Of a DNA stretch of 64,000 nt, positions 25,145 to 34,168 are shown one piece after another. Each line of letters opens with the position of its first letter. The first letter of the stretch is position 1. The translations under genes and the position numbers were made by a program. The stretch covers positions 32,404-96,403 of the forward strand of contig CAYXHP010000150.1 in the NCBI GenBank assembly GCA_964465015.1. The letters run 5' to 3'. The notes below the pieces were generated by a model. That model was not told the DNA's origin, made no database searches, and was given only the letters and a program-made list of their open reading frames with translations. The stretch is from Humimonas sp964465015. Its GTDB lineage: Bacteria > Gemmatimonadota > Gemmatimonadetes > Palauibacterales > Palauibacteraceae.

Positions 25145-27160
25145 TCAGACGCCGAACGGATAGGTCTCGGGCATCCCCCGGATGTCGGGACCACTGAGCG
25201 GGCGCACGGCGCTCGTGCGGTCGAACCACACGTATTCGTCGAACTGGCGTGGAAGTACGGCCTGGAAGTAGTGGCTGGCGACCTCGGTCTCGGGCCGGTA
25301 CAGGACGCCGATGGCCCGCTCGAGCCGGGGCACCGCGAGCTCGCTCCGGACCTCCGGCCGAACGGGCTCCCTGAGATGGAGGAGTCCGGCCTCGATGCAG
25401 GCATCGTGGAAGAGGCGCTCGTAGCTCTCCGGATGAGCGGGCCGGACGTCTTTGACCTCCATGGGTCCGTCCCACTCCGACGCCGCCGCCACGGTGCCCG
25501 AGTCCGTCCCGAAGCCCACCAGGTACGCCTGGTCGCCGAAGCGCTCGCGACACAGCTGGCCCACGTTGAACTCGCCCCTCACGCCCATCTCGGTGGCGCT
25601 GGCATCCCCTATGTGGGAGTTGTGCTCCCACACCACCGCCTTCGACTCCGCGCCCCGGAAGGCGAGCAGCGTGGACAGGGTGTCGAACATGTGCCGATCC
25701 CGGAGATTCCACGACTCGACCGAGCCGTAGTACATCACCCGGTAGTATCGCTCCGCGTTCGCGACCAGGCGCGCGTTCTGCACCGCGTCCAGGAACAGCT
25801 CGCCGTCTCGCCGGGCGTAGTCGATCCTCCGCTCCAGGAGCTCGCGGAGGATCTCGACCACTTCGGACTCGCATGTCCGGTAGCTGCCCGTGAGCGCGGC
25901 GCGCCCGTACACCGCCGGGTCCCGTTCCCACGGCGTCAGGCACCCGTAGCGGATCCGGGCCACCCGCGCGGAGTCCGGGTCCACGCGGTCCAGGTACTCG
26001 AGGACCGCCTCGATGGAGCGGAACAGGCTGTAGAGGTCCAGCCCGTGAAAACTCACCCGATCTTCCGCATTGCGACTCTCGTTCCAGCCCCGCAGCCACT
26101 CCACGAAGTCCCGGACGTCGTGGTTCCTCCACATCCAGGTCGGGAAGCGGGAGAAGGCGGTCCACTCGGGAGGCGGCGTCTCACGCAGCCGCGCGTAGTG
26201 GTCGATCTTCGCGGCGTCCGGCCAGTCCGCCTCGACGGCCACCAGGCGAAAGCCCTTCCGCTCGACGAGCTCGCGGGTGATCCGGGCACGCATGCGGTAG
26301 AATTCGGAGGTCCCGTGCGTCGCCTCGCCCAGGAGGACCACGCGGGCGTCGCCCACCCGCTCGACCAGCGAGCCGAGCTCGACCTCCGAGATCTCCTCGA
26401 TGGGCACCGTCGTCTCCCGGAGGAGCCGCAGCACCGGCTCCCCGGCGCCCGGGTGCGCGGGGGCCGCGACCACGGATGCCGGGGCGGTGCCCTCGAGCTC
26501 CTCGAGGCCGCCTTCGGCCCAGCCGGCCTGGCCGACCAGCGGCACGAAGCGCACGGACTCCATGGTCCCCGTCTCGAACCGGTCCTCGCCCCGGCGGACC
26601 ACGCGCACCAGCCGCTGCGAGCGCAGGGTCTCGCCGACCGGGACCACCAACGCCGCCCCGTCGGCGAGCTGCTCGAGGAGGGGTCGCGGGATCTCCGGAC
26701 CGCCGGCGGCGACCGCGATCCCGCCGTAGGGCGCATGCTCGGGCCACCCCAGCGAACCGTCCCCGTGGCGCACCTCGATGTTGTCGTAGCCCAGCCGGGC
26801 GAACAGCTCGCGGGCCGCGTCGGCCAGCGCCTCGTGCCGCTCGATCGTATACACGCGCGAGGCGATCCGGCTGAGAACGGCCGCTGCGTAGCCCGAGCCC
26901 GTCCCCACGTCCAGCACGCTCTCGCCGCCCTCGAGGCCCAGGGCCTCGAGCATGCGCGCCACGATGTACGGCTGGGAGATGGTCTGTCCCTCGCCGATCG
27001 GGAGCGGCGCGTCCTCGTAGGCGAACTCCCGGAGCTCCGGGGCGATGAAAGCCTCCCGGGGGACCCGGCTCATGGCCTCCAGGACCCGGGTGTCGCGAAT
27101 CCCGCGTCCCCGGAGGTCCCGCTCCACCATGCGGGTGCGCCGCGCCTCGAGGCTCGTCAT
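25145..27160 (-). CDS. fusion of protein-L-isoaspartate O-methyltransferase and erythromycin esterase-like domain
   Basis: 671 aa from ATG 27160, with GGAGGGAGC just upstream and ATGA overlap with the DUF1622 gene. Residues 1-210 are PCMT: GEGQTISQPYIVARM and SAM motif LDVGTGSGYA (about 83-91). Residues about 250-660 are the EreA/ChaN-like fold: LLGEATHGTSEF with catalytic-type Glu and His, HGLDLYSLF, and WEHNSHIGDA. PCMT repairs isoaspartyl residues in aged proteins. The Ere domain hydrolyses macrolide lactones in resistance enzymes, but chromosomal homologues act on unknown substrates. There is no frameshift, so this is a genuine single chain. Confidence 0.92.
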   Translation of the reverse strand: MTSLEARRTRMVERDLRGRGIRDTRVLEAMSRVPREAFIAPELREFAYEDAPLPIGEGQTISQPYIVARMLEALGLEGGESVLDVGTGSGYAAAVLSRIASRVYTIERHEALADAARELFARLGYDNIEVRHGDGSLGWPEHAPYGGIAVAAGGPEIPRPLLEQLADGAALVVPVGETLRSQRLVRVVRRGEDRFETGTMESVRFVPLVGQAGWAEGGLEELEGTAPASVVAAPAHPGAGEPVLRLLRETTVPIEEISEVELGSLVERVGDARVVLLGEATHGTSEFYRMRARITRELVERKGFRLVAVEADWPDAAKIDHYARLRETPPPEWTAFSRFPTWMWRNHDVRDFVEWLRGWNESRNAEDRVSFHGLDLYSLFRSIEAVLEYLDRVDPDSARVARIRYGCLTPWERDPAVYGRAALTGSYRTCESEVVEILRELLERRIDYARRDGELFLDAVQNARLVANAERYYRVMYYGSVESWNLRDRHMFDTLSTLLAFRGAESKAVVWEHNSHIGDASATEMGVRGEFNVGQLCRERFGDQAYLVGFGTDSGTVAAASEWDGPMEVKDVRPAHPESYERLFHDACIEAGLLHLREPVRPEVRSELAVPRLERAIGVLYRPETEVASHYFQAVLPRQFDEYVWFDRTSAVRPLSGPDIRGMPETYPFGV

Positions 27161-27597
27161 GATGCTCCCTCCGCGCGACGTGTCCGGCCGGACTCCGCCG
27201 ATGGACCGGGGCCGGGCCGCCCGGCCCCGCGGGTCCTTGCCAGATCGCTGGTCCTCCACGGCCAGTGACCGTTCACCTCGACCTCGAGAGCGAAGCTCAG
27301 CATGGTCCGAACGAGGACGATCAGGGCCAGGACCCCCAGGTTCCGAAACGTCGGCTCGATGGCCACCGTGCCCACGATGTCGGCTGCGAGCAGGAATTCG
27401 AGCCCGAGGAGGATGGCCCTCCCCAGGTCGACCCGGTACTGCTGGTAGGCCACCGGCCCCGTCGCCCGGGCGAGCACGGAGCGCACGAAGAACACCGTGG
27501 CGGTCAGCGCTCCCACGGCGATGATGAGCGTCCCCGTGGCCTCCATTCCCCGGGCCGTCCAGCGCAGCAGGCTGCTGAACACCGTAGCATAGCTCAT
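27157..27597 (-). CDS. DUF1622 membrane protein
   Basis: 146 aa from ATG 27597, with GGGGAGGTG upstream. Two to three hydrophobic segments (about 17-40, 58-75 and 85-105) enclose the family core YRVDLGRAILLGLEFLLAADI and the later SFALEVEVNGHWPW. Function is unknown for the family. A basic, disordered tail of about 30 residues follows. The stop overlaps the start of the PCMT-esterase gene by ATGA, so the two products are made in a fixed ratio. Confidence 0.88.
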   Translation of the reverse strand: MSYATVFSSLLRWTARGMEATGTLIIAVGALTATVFFVRSVLARATGPVAYQQYRVDLGRAILLGLEFLLAADIVGTVAIEPTFRNLGVLALIVLVRTMLSFALEVEVNGHWPWRTSDLARTRGAGRPGPGPSAESGRTRRAEGAS

Positions 27598-27784
27598 GTG
27601 CACACCTCCCCGGTGTACGGATGGAAAGTGCGCAGCCCGAAGGGGCCCGTCTGTCGGGCGGACGTTCTTTCGTGCGGTGGGGAGATCTCCGCGCATCACG
27701 CTGACGGTGGCGGAGATGGAGGCGGGTTCGGTCGCCGCGGACCGGCGCGCCGTGAGGTGACCCGGGAAACCCGGAGGCGAGCAC

Positions 27785-28459
27785 ATGCCCAGACCCGACG
27801 ACTTCTGGAGCCGACCCGAGCAGGTGGAGCGATTCGCGGGCCGGGACCCGGACGGCCGGCTGGTCGCACTGGTCGAGGAGCTCGGTGAGCCGTCCGTGAC
27901 GCGGGTGCTCGACCTGGGCTGCGCGGCCGGCCGGAACACCGTGTTCCTCGCCGGGAAGGGCTTCGACGTGCTGGCCCTGGACGCCTCGGAGCCGATGGTG
28001 GAGCGGACTCGGGAGCGGGTGGCGGAAGCAGCGGGCCGCGCCGAGGCCACCCGGCGCGTCCGGGTTGGCCACATGGATGACCTGGGGGCGTACGAAAGCG
28101 CCGCGTTCGAGCTGGTGGTGGCGCTCGGGATCCTCCACCAGGCCACCTCCGAGACGGAATGGGATCGCACCCTCTCCGAGGTCACGCGCGTACTGGCGCC
28201 GGGCGGGCTCCTCCTGGTGGCCAGCTTCGCCCCCGGGACCGACCTCCGCGGCGAGGGCGCGCACGCGATCCCGGGCGAACCCCGGGTATGGGAGATGGGA
28301 GGGGTCGGACGACTCTATCTGCTGGAGGCCGAAGCGCTGGACCGTGTCATGCGGGAGCGCGGCTTCGAGCCCGAGGAGCCCTCGCGCACGGTCACGGTCG
28401 ACATGGACCCGGGCCGGCGTGTGGTCGTGAACGCGTTGTACCGGAAAGCCGCATCCTGA
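27785..28459 (+). CDS. class I SAM-dependent methyltransferase
   Basis: 224 aa from ATG 27785, with GGAGG 7 nt upstream. Rossmann motif I is LDLGCAAGRNTVFL; motif II region is VLALDASEPMV, motif IV region ELVVALGILHQ and the post-motif LAPGGLLLVASF. The overall shape resembles the TehB/UbiE small-molecule group. The substrate is not predictable. It is divergent from the DUF1622 operon and ends 66 bp before the convergent DUF5916 gene. Confidence 0.85.
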   Translation: MPRPDDFWSRPEQVERFAGRDPDGRLVALVEELGEPSVTRVLDLGCAAGRNTVFLAGKGFDVLALDASEPMVERTRERVAEAAGRAEATRRVRVGHMDDLGAYESAAFELVVALGILHQATSETEWDRTLSEVTRVLAPGGLLLVASFAPGTDLRGEGAHAIPGEPRVWEMGGVGRLYLLEAEALDRVMRERGFEPEEPSRTVTVDMDPGRRVVVNALYRKAAS

Positions 28460-28525
28460 CCGACGCGGCGTGCCCCGTCCCCGGCCGGGCGGGAGCCCAC
28501 CGGGCGGCGCCTTCGTGCGCGCTCG

Positions 28526-31084
28526 CTAGTGGGCGAACCAGTAGGAGATCTTCACCAGGAAGGTGTCGCTCGCCCGCTGGTCGAACAGGTGCCCGAAGTC
28601 TCCCCCGAAGCCCCGACTTCCCTCCAGGTCGGCGGACGCGCCGCGACCCTCGCTCCAGACCAGGAACAAGGTCGAGCCGGGTCGATACTCCCAGCGAAAG
28701 ACCACGTTCGACCGGAACTGCTGGAAGTTGAATCCTCCCGGATCGCCGGCCACGGACGGGTCTCCGTAGGGCCGGTACCGGTCCGCGTACGAGGCCGCTC
28801 TCGGCGTCGCCGAGAGTTCGCGCACGTCGCTGTAGCTTCCCTTGGACACGAACGGCGAGGCGTACACCTGCAGGGTGGCGGTGGGGGAGAACGTGTAGTC
28901 CAGGCGCCACGTGAGGCTCAACTCCTTCTGCTCCAGGTGCGCGAACGTGTAGTGGAGGCCCCCGAGCGAGTCGGTGAATGTCCCGTAGAACTGGTGGTCG
29001 TCGTGGTTACGGGTGTAGCCGGCGCTCAGGGACGTGGTGAGTCGGCTGCTCACCTTGAGGTCCACCTCCGGCGAGAGGTTGATGCGACTCGAGCGTCCTC
29101 CGTCCCGCCGCGAATAGTTGACCCACAAGTAGGGCACGAGCGCGTGGCGATCATCGCCGCTGATGCCGCCCCACGGGGCGAAGTACGGGTCCTGCCGCAC
29201 CGCCGGACCACCCCTGGCGCAGCGATCGCAGTAGGTGGTTCCGAGCTGGCCCAGCGTTCCGCCCAGATGCAGCCACCAGCGGTTGTTGAATTGCGTGTGA
29301 ACGTTGGTGTTGAACGCCAGCTCGGTCGGGAGCCCCGCCAGGCTCCAGTACTCCCAGTTGTTGAAGTTCCACTGCAGCGACTGGAAGACGGCGTTCGGCG
29401 TCCGGAAGTGCAGGGCCGCCCACGTGGTCCACTCCTGCTGGTCGGCCTGTTGCAGGAACCCGATATCGTTGATCTCGAAGCCCGGGGTCCGCCGCTGGTA
29501 GGCGGTCTCGAAGCTGAGCGTCTTCCCTCCCACCTTGGCGAAGCGCAGCTCGAGATTGGACCCGCTCAGCGACGTGCGGGTGGAGTCGAAGGTGAGGGGT
29601 CCGTCGGGGCGCTGGTACAGGTGCACGGCGGTCCGCTGCGTGCGGGCGATGGCGGCCTCCGTGCCGGCCACCCGGCTGACGTCGAGCCTCCCCGAGACCT
29701 CGAATCGTCCGGCGAAGCGTCGCCGCGCATCCAGCCCCGCGGAGTACGCGCTGCGGTGCAGGTAGGGCGCGCTCGTGGAGTCCAGCCACCGGTTCACCGC
29801 CGTCACGATGAAGCCCAGGCTCCCGTTCCCTCCGTCGTAGTCCTGGTTCCCCCGGATCACCGCGTAGTTCGCGGCGGGCTCGAGCGTGGTGCCGCCCGGG
29901 CCGCCGACATGCCGGGTCACGGCGTCCAGCGCGCCGATGGAGAGCCCACCCGGGAACCGGCCGGTGAGCTTCCCGGCCCCGAGGATGTCCGTCGACGTAG
30001 GCGACGCGTCGTTGCCGTACTCGTCGACCAGCTCGGGAGCACGCCCGATACGCCGGGAGTAGAACAGCCCTTCCCCGGTGTTGCAGTCCACCACGACGAC
30101 GCAGTTCACCGGGAAGTCGAACAGACCCTTGGCCTGGACGAAGAAGGGCCGTCGCTCGGAGTAGAAGGTCTCGAACGCGCCCAGGTTGAGGACCGAGGGA
30201 TCGGCCTCCACCTGCCCGAAGTCGGGATTCACCGTCGCGTCCAGGCGCAGGTTGGAGGCGATGCGATAGGACAGGTCGCCTCCCACCGTGACCTGCTGGC
30301 TCCGGGCGAAGCCCGAGGAGGGCGGTCCCTGCACGTTCTTGGTCACCACGTAGGGAACGACCTCGGCCCGGTCCGGGCTACCCAGTCCGTCGAGGCCGGT
30401 GAGCTCCCCGAACTGGGACACGAACCCCGACTTCGACGGCCGCCACAGTGGCCAGGTGTCGGTCTCGGTGTGTCGCTCGACGAACCTCCACAGCAGGATC
30501 CCGAACGTGTCGTCGCTGGCGGTCGAGTAGCGGAGCTGCGAGAGGGGGATCCGGTACTCGGCCGTCCACCCCAGTGAGTCCACGGAGGTCGCGACGTCCC
30601 AGACGGCGTCCCAGGCGTCGTCCTCCGTGCCATCGTTGTAGATGGCGCGATCCGCCTTCACGCCGGCCGGATTGACCCAGAACTCGTATCCGGTCCGCCG
30701 GTCGTGGTAGGAATCCAGCAGGACGACGAACTCGTCCGAGGCCGTGATGTCGTCCCTCCGGGAGAGCAATGCGGCGATGCTGTCGGGATGCGGGTCGAAC
30801 GCGCGCACGAACACGTACACGTGGTGCGCGTCGTAGGCCACCCGAGCCTCCGTCCGCATGCTCGGGTCGGCGCCCTCGTCCGGACGCGCCTCGCGGAAAC
30901 GGGAGATCACCGGCGCCCGACTCCAGACCGGGTCGTCGTCCCTTCCGTCGATCACGGGCGCCTGGACCGCTCGGGTCGCCTCGACCGTCGTCGCGGTCGG
31001 CGGCCCCGGCGGCGGGGGCGTCGGCGGAACCTGGAGCGCCAGCGCCAGGCCGAACAGCGTCAACAAGGGAGCCTCCGTTCTCAC
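28526..31084 (-). CDS. DUF5916 protein: CBM9-like domain plus outer-membrane barrel
   Basis: 852 aa from GTG 31084, with GAGGAG 5 nt upstream. A signal peptide leads into a proline-rich linker. Residues about 35-230 are a carbohydrate-binding CBM9-like domain (PVIDGRDDDPVWSRA, EYRIPLSQLRYS). The remaining 600 residues resemble a TonB-receptor-like barrel without plug (FETFYSERRPFFVQ and many amphipathic strands), ending YWFAH. The family is abundant in Gemmatimonadota and Bacteroidota; function is unproven but a surface glycan or peptide role is plausible. No TonB-linked operon surrounds it. Confidence 0.88.
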   Translation of the reverse strand: MRTEAPLLTLFGLALALQVPPTPPPPGPPTATTVEATRAVQAPVIDGRDDDPVWSRAPVISRFREARPDEGADPSMRTEARVAYDAHHVYVFVRAFDPHPDSIAALLSRRDDITASDEFVVLLDSYHDRRTGYEFWVNPAGVKADRAIYNDGTEDDAWDAVWDVATSVDSLGWTAEYRIPLSQLRYSTASDDTFGILLWRFVERHTETDTWPLWRPSKSGFVSQFGELTGLDGLGSPDRAEVVPYVVTKNVQGPPSSGFARSQQVTVGGDLSYRIASNLRLDATVNPDFGQVEADPSVLNLGAFETFYSERRPFFVQAKGLFDFPVNCVVVVDCNTGEGLFYSRRIGRAPELVDEYGNDASPTSTDILGAGKLTGRFPGGLSIGALDAVTRHVGGPGGTTLEPAANYAVIRGNQDYDGGNGSLGFIVTAVNRWLDSTSAPYLHRSAYSAGLDARRRFAGRFEVSGRLDVSRVAGTEAAIARTQRTAVHLYQRPDGPLTFDSTRTSLSGSNLELRFAKVGGKTLSFETAYQRRTPGFEINDIGFLQQADQQEWTTWAALHFRTPNAVFQSLQWNFNNWEYWSLAGLPTELAFNTNVHTQFNNRWWLHLGGTLGQLGTTYCDRCARGGPAVRQDPYFAPWGGISGDDRHALVPYLWVNYSRRDGGRSSRINLSPEVDLKVSSRLTTSLSAGYTRNHDDHQFYGTFTDSLGGLHYTFAHLEQKELSLTWRLDYTFSPTATLQVYASPFVSKGSYSDVRELSATPRAASYADRYRPYGDPSVAGDPGGFNFQQFRSNVVFRWEYRPGSTLFLVWSEGRGASADLEGSRGFGGDFGHLFDQRASDTFLVKISYWFAH

Positions 31085-31350
31085 GGGTTCTCCTCTTGGA
31101 CTCCATCAGCGCCTGGATGGTTGGGAGAGGAAATCCCTACACGCCCGCCCGGGCGACCGCGACTTCCCTACGGCCCCGGCTCCGGGGAGACGACACCCCC
31201 GGCGGGGTTTCTCCCCACACGGGTGGCGTGGAGACTCCTTACAGACACCCCCGGAGGCCGGGACCATTCTAAGGGTCACGGAGGTTCCCGCTGGCCGCTG
31301 GTCGCGCACTCCGTCGCGATCCGGGCGGTCGGCCCATCCGGAGGGCTGCC

Positions 31351-31656
31351 ATGGCCAGGGTGCTCGCTTACTGCGCCGGCTGCGATTCTGAGGTCGAGGT
31401 CGACGTGCCGGCCACGGAGGCCGCCTCGCTCACGTCGGACCTGGTGCATTGCCCCCACGATGAGGTGTGTCGGCCCCGAGACTGCTTCCTGGCCCGCATC
31501 CCCGAGGATCGATGGCGTGACTACCTGGAGTTCCTCCCGGGGGAGGCAGGGTCCGAGCGCGCCCGAGGTCTCGAAGAGTCGGAGCGGCTGGTGGAGATGA
31601 GCCGGCGCGCCTCACTGGCGCGCGAGATTCGCCGGTGGATCCTGTGGTGGCGGTAG
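31351..31656 (+). CDS. small Cys-rich protein, putative zinc ribbon
   Basis: 101 aa from ATG 31351, with GGAGG 7 nt upstream. It opens with YCAGCDSEVEVDV (a CxxC), then CPHDEVCRPRDC adds more cysteines, consistent with one treble-clef or ribbon metal site. A helical charged tail follows (EESERLVEMSRRASLAREI) ending in WILWWR. The family is not recognised. A shorter protein with the same start pattern is encoded on the opposite strand just downstream (31952-31719). Confidence 0.65.
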   Translation: MARVLAYCAGCDSEVEVDVPATEAASLTSDLVHCPHDEVCRPRDCFLARIPEDRWRDYLEFLPGEAGSERARGLEESERLVEMSRRASLAREIRRWILWWR

Positions 31657-31718
31657 CCGGTTCAGCGTCCGGCGGGGCCCCTCCCGCCGCCCGCGGGAGG
31701 GATCGGTGGGTGGTGGGT

Positions 31719-31952
31719 TCAGGAGCCCGCGGAGCCGCGGGCGCTCCCGGTGCGCTGGAGCAGGTCGCGCATCTCCGAGGTGGGCACCTCGAACAGCGGG
31801 CACAGGGCCCCGGTGCACTCCTCTCCGTAGTCCAGACACACGACGGCCGACTCCGAGGCCTCCGCGGGCCGTACATCTTTCGGGAATTCGGAGATCGGGA
31901 TCACGCGCACGGGACGATCACACGCCGAGCAGTAGGCTCTGTACATCCTCAT
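31719..31952 (-). CDS. small Cys-rich protein, paralogue-like of the convergent neighbour
   Basis: 77 aa from ATG 31952, with GAGGG upstream; longer in-frame starts have no ribosome site. It begins MRMYRAYCSACDRPVRVI, then CLDYGEECTGALCPLF, matching the CxxC plus later Cys trio layout of the neighbouring 101-aa protein. It ends PTSEMRDLLQRTGS. The two genes converge with only 62 bp between stops. Function unknown; metal binding is inferred. Confidence 0.6.
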   Translation of the reverse strand: MRMYRAYCSACDRPVRVIPISEFPKDVRPAEASESAVVCLDYGEECTGALCPLFEVPTSEMRDLLQRTGSARGSAGS

Positions 31953-32227
31953 GGGGGGACCCTCGCATGGAGCTTCCTGCCTCCGGCGAGCCGGTGCGAC
32001 CCGCCTCGGACGTCCGTCCCGGCAGCGGGCGAAGGAACGCGCCGCCGGTCCGGTAGGGCAAGCTATGCGGGGCGCGAGGAGACCGGCCAGCCGGGAATCT
32101 CCCCCGGGCCGGTCGGGAGCTTCGCGCACGACGGTGTGGGGAATCCTCCCATGGCCGGCCGCTCCCGTCCTCTCCCGGAACCCGATGCCGCTACCCGGAT
32201 CCACAGTCATCCGAACAGGAACGACGC

Positions 32228-34168
32228 ATGACGACGCGAACCGACGTGAACGAGGACGCGCGGGAGACCGGGACCGTCCCGGACACCCTCGAGCGGTCCC
32301 TTGCGGACGATCGAACCGTCCACCGCCTGGATCAGCACATCGTCGAGATCGTCTCCGACTCGGGCGAGGGCGCCCAGACGTGCGGCAAGATGTTCGGCAC
32401 GGTCTCGGCCCGGATGGGGAACGGGGTCTGGACGGTCGAGATCATCCCGGCCGAGATCGAGCCCCCGGCGCGAAGCCCGGCCGGCGCCTCCGGCAACCGC
32501 ATCCGCCTGGGCTCGCGAGAGGTCACGAACTGGGGCGACTATACGAACCTCGTCATCGCCTTCAACGAGCAGGTTCTCCTGGCGCGCCACCGGGCCGGCG
32601 CCCTGGCCCACGACGCCACGATCCTCCTCGAGGACATGTGGAAGGACCACGATGATCCCGATATCCGCGCCGCGTGGTCGGCGGCCATGGAGGAGCTGGC
32701 GTCGGCCGACTACCGGATCATCCCGGTCCCGATGGAGAGGGAGTGCCGCGAGGTCGTCGACGACCCGCGCCGCGGCAAGAACATGTTCGCGCTGGGCGTC
32801 CTGGCCTTCCTGTACGGGCGTGACCGCGAGCTCCTCGAGAAGGCCATCGCCCGGCGGTTCGCGAAGAAGGACGATGAGCTCACGAACCGCAACATCGAGC
32901 TCCTGGACCGCGGCCAGCGCTGGGCGGAGGCGCACCTGGACTTCGGCTACGAGATCCCGCCGACGCCCGACGACTCGGCCAAGGTGGTCATGAACGGCAA
33001 CCAGGCCATCGCCCTGGGGGCCATCGCGGCGGGGATGGAGCTGGCGTCGATGTACCCGATCACCCCGGCCTCCTCCGTGTCCCACTATCTGGCCGAGATC
33101 TTCCAGGACTACGGCGGAATCCTCCACCAGGCGGAGGACGAGATCGCCGCGGCGGGCGTCGCGATCGGCGCATCCTTCGCGGGGAAGACGGCCTTCACGA
33201 TCACGTCCGGACCCGGAATGGCACTCAAGACCGAGTTCCTGGGCCTGGCGATCATGACCGAGACGCCGCTCGTGGTGGTGGATGTCCAGCGCGGCGGACC
33301 CAGCACGGGCCTCCCCACGAGGGTCGAGCAATCCGACCTCCTGGCGTCGCTCTTCGGCCAGCCGGGGGATGCGCCGCACGTGGTGCTGGCTCCGGCGACG
33401 ATCGAGGAGTGCTTCCACTCCATGATCCTGGCCCGCCGGGTCGCGGAGACCTTCAGGGTCGTGGTGATCGTCCTCTCCGATGCCAACCTGGCCACCGGGG
33501 TGCAGCCCTTCGCGCGCCCCGTGCCCGAGCTCGAGTGGCAGGGCTCCCCGCCGGATCAGGGCGCGGTGCCCGACGACTCGCGACCCTACGACTGGGACCC
33601 GCGCACGGGCCTGTCGCGGCGCTTCGTGCCCGGCCAGGAGGGCGGACAGTTCACGGCCACGGGACTCGCCCACGACGAGGACAGTCACGTCGCCTACGAC
33701 CCGCAGGTGAATCAGCGCTCGTCCCGCGCCCGCAGCCGGAAGCTGGCCGTCCTTCAGAGCACGCTGACGCCGCCGCCGATCCACGGCCAGGCGTCGGGCG
33801 ACCTGCTCGTCGTCGGCTGGGGCTCGACCAGGGGGGCCATCGAGGAGGCGGTGGACCGGGCCCGGGCCGAGGGTCTCTCGGTCTCCTCGACGCACCTCAC
33901 GTTCCTGTCTCCGCTGCCTCCGGGCCTCGGCGAGATGTTCTCGCGCTTCGGCCGGGTGATGACCGTCGAGATCAACTACAGCGACGAGCCCGACGACCCC
34001 TTCATCACGCCGGAGAACCGCCGGCGTGGGCAGCTGGCCTGGCTCCTCCGGGCTCAGACGCTGGTGGACGTGGACTGCTGGACCCGGGTGATGGCCGAGC
34101 CGCTCCGCCCGGGAAGGATCCTCGAGGTGATCCGGGAGCGGCTCGCCGGAACGGGAGGTGTGGCATGA
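32228..34168 (+). CDS. korA: 2-oxoglutarate-type 2-oxoacid:ferredoxin oxidoreductase, fused gamma-alpha subunit
   Basis: 646 aa. Residues about 30-220 are the gamma domain (EIVSDSGEGAQTCGKMF, then EIIPAEIEPPARSP). From about 250 the alpha domain begins with the signature MYPITPASSVSHY, then HQAEDEIAAAGVAIGASFAG and TSGPGMALKTEFLG. Gamma-alpha fusions of this type are typical of KorA. With KorB it oxidatively decarboxylates a 2-oxoacid with CoA and reduces ferredoxin in the cytoplasm. It heads the Rnf-containing run; the 275 bp upstream hold no gene and presumably the promoter. It overlaps korB by ATGA. Confidence 0.93.
   Translation: MTTRTDVNEDARETGTVPDTLERSLADDRTVHRLDQHIVEIVSDSGEGAQTCGKMFGTVSARMGNGVWTVEIIPAEIEPPARSPAGASGNRIRLGSREVTNWGDYTNLVIAFNEQVLLARHRAGALAHDATILLEDMWKDHDDPDIRAAWSAAMEELASADYRIIPVPMERECREVVDDPRRGKNMFALGVLAFLYGRDRELLEKAIARRFAKKDDELTNRNIELLDRGQRWAEAHLDFGYEIPPTPDDSAKVVMNGNQAIALGAIAAGMELASMYPITPASSVSHYLAEIFQDYGGILHQAEDEIAAAGVAIGASFAGKTAFTITSGPGMALKTEFLGLAIMTETPLVVVDVQRGGPSTGLPTRVEQSDLLASLFGQPGDAPHVVLAPATIEECFHSMILARRVAETFRVVVIVLSDANLATGVQPFARPVPELEWQGSPPDQGAVPDDSRPYDWDPRTGLSRRFVPGQEGGQFTATGLAHDEDSHVAYDPQVNQRSSRARSRKLAVLQSTLTPPPIHGQASGDLLVVGWGSTRGAIEEAVDRARAEGLSVSSTHLTFLSPLPPGLGEMFSRFGRVMTVEINYSDEPDDPFITPENRRRGQLAWLLRAQTLVDVDCWTRVMAEPLRPGRILEVIRERLAGTGGVA

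Noticed and set aside
25145..27160. Two separate genes (PCMT and erythromycin esterase) joined by an annotation or sequencing error
   Set aside because: The frame is continuous, the linker contains no stop or ribosome site, and such fusions are known.
31085..31350. Repeated CCCTAC words upstream of the DUF5916 gene as an array
   Set aside because: Only two imperfect copies are seen and spacing is irregular, so no repeat array or CRISPR is supported.
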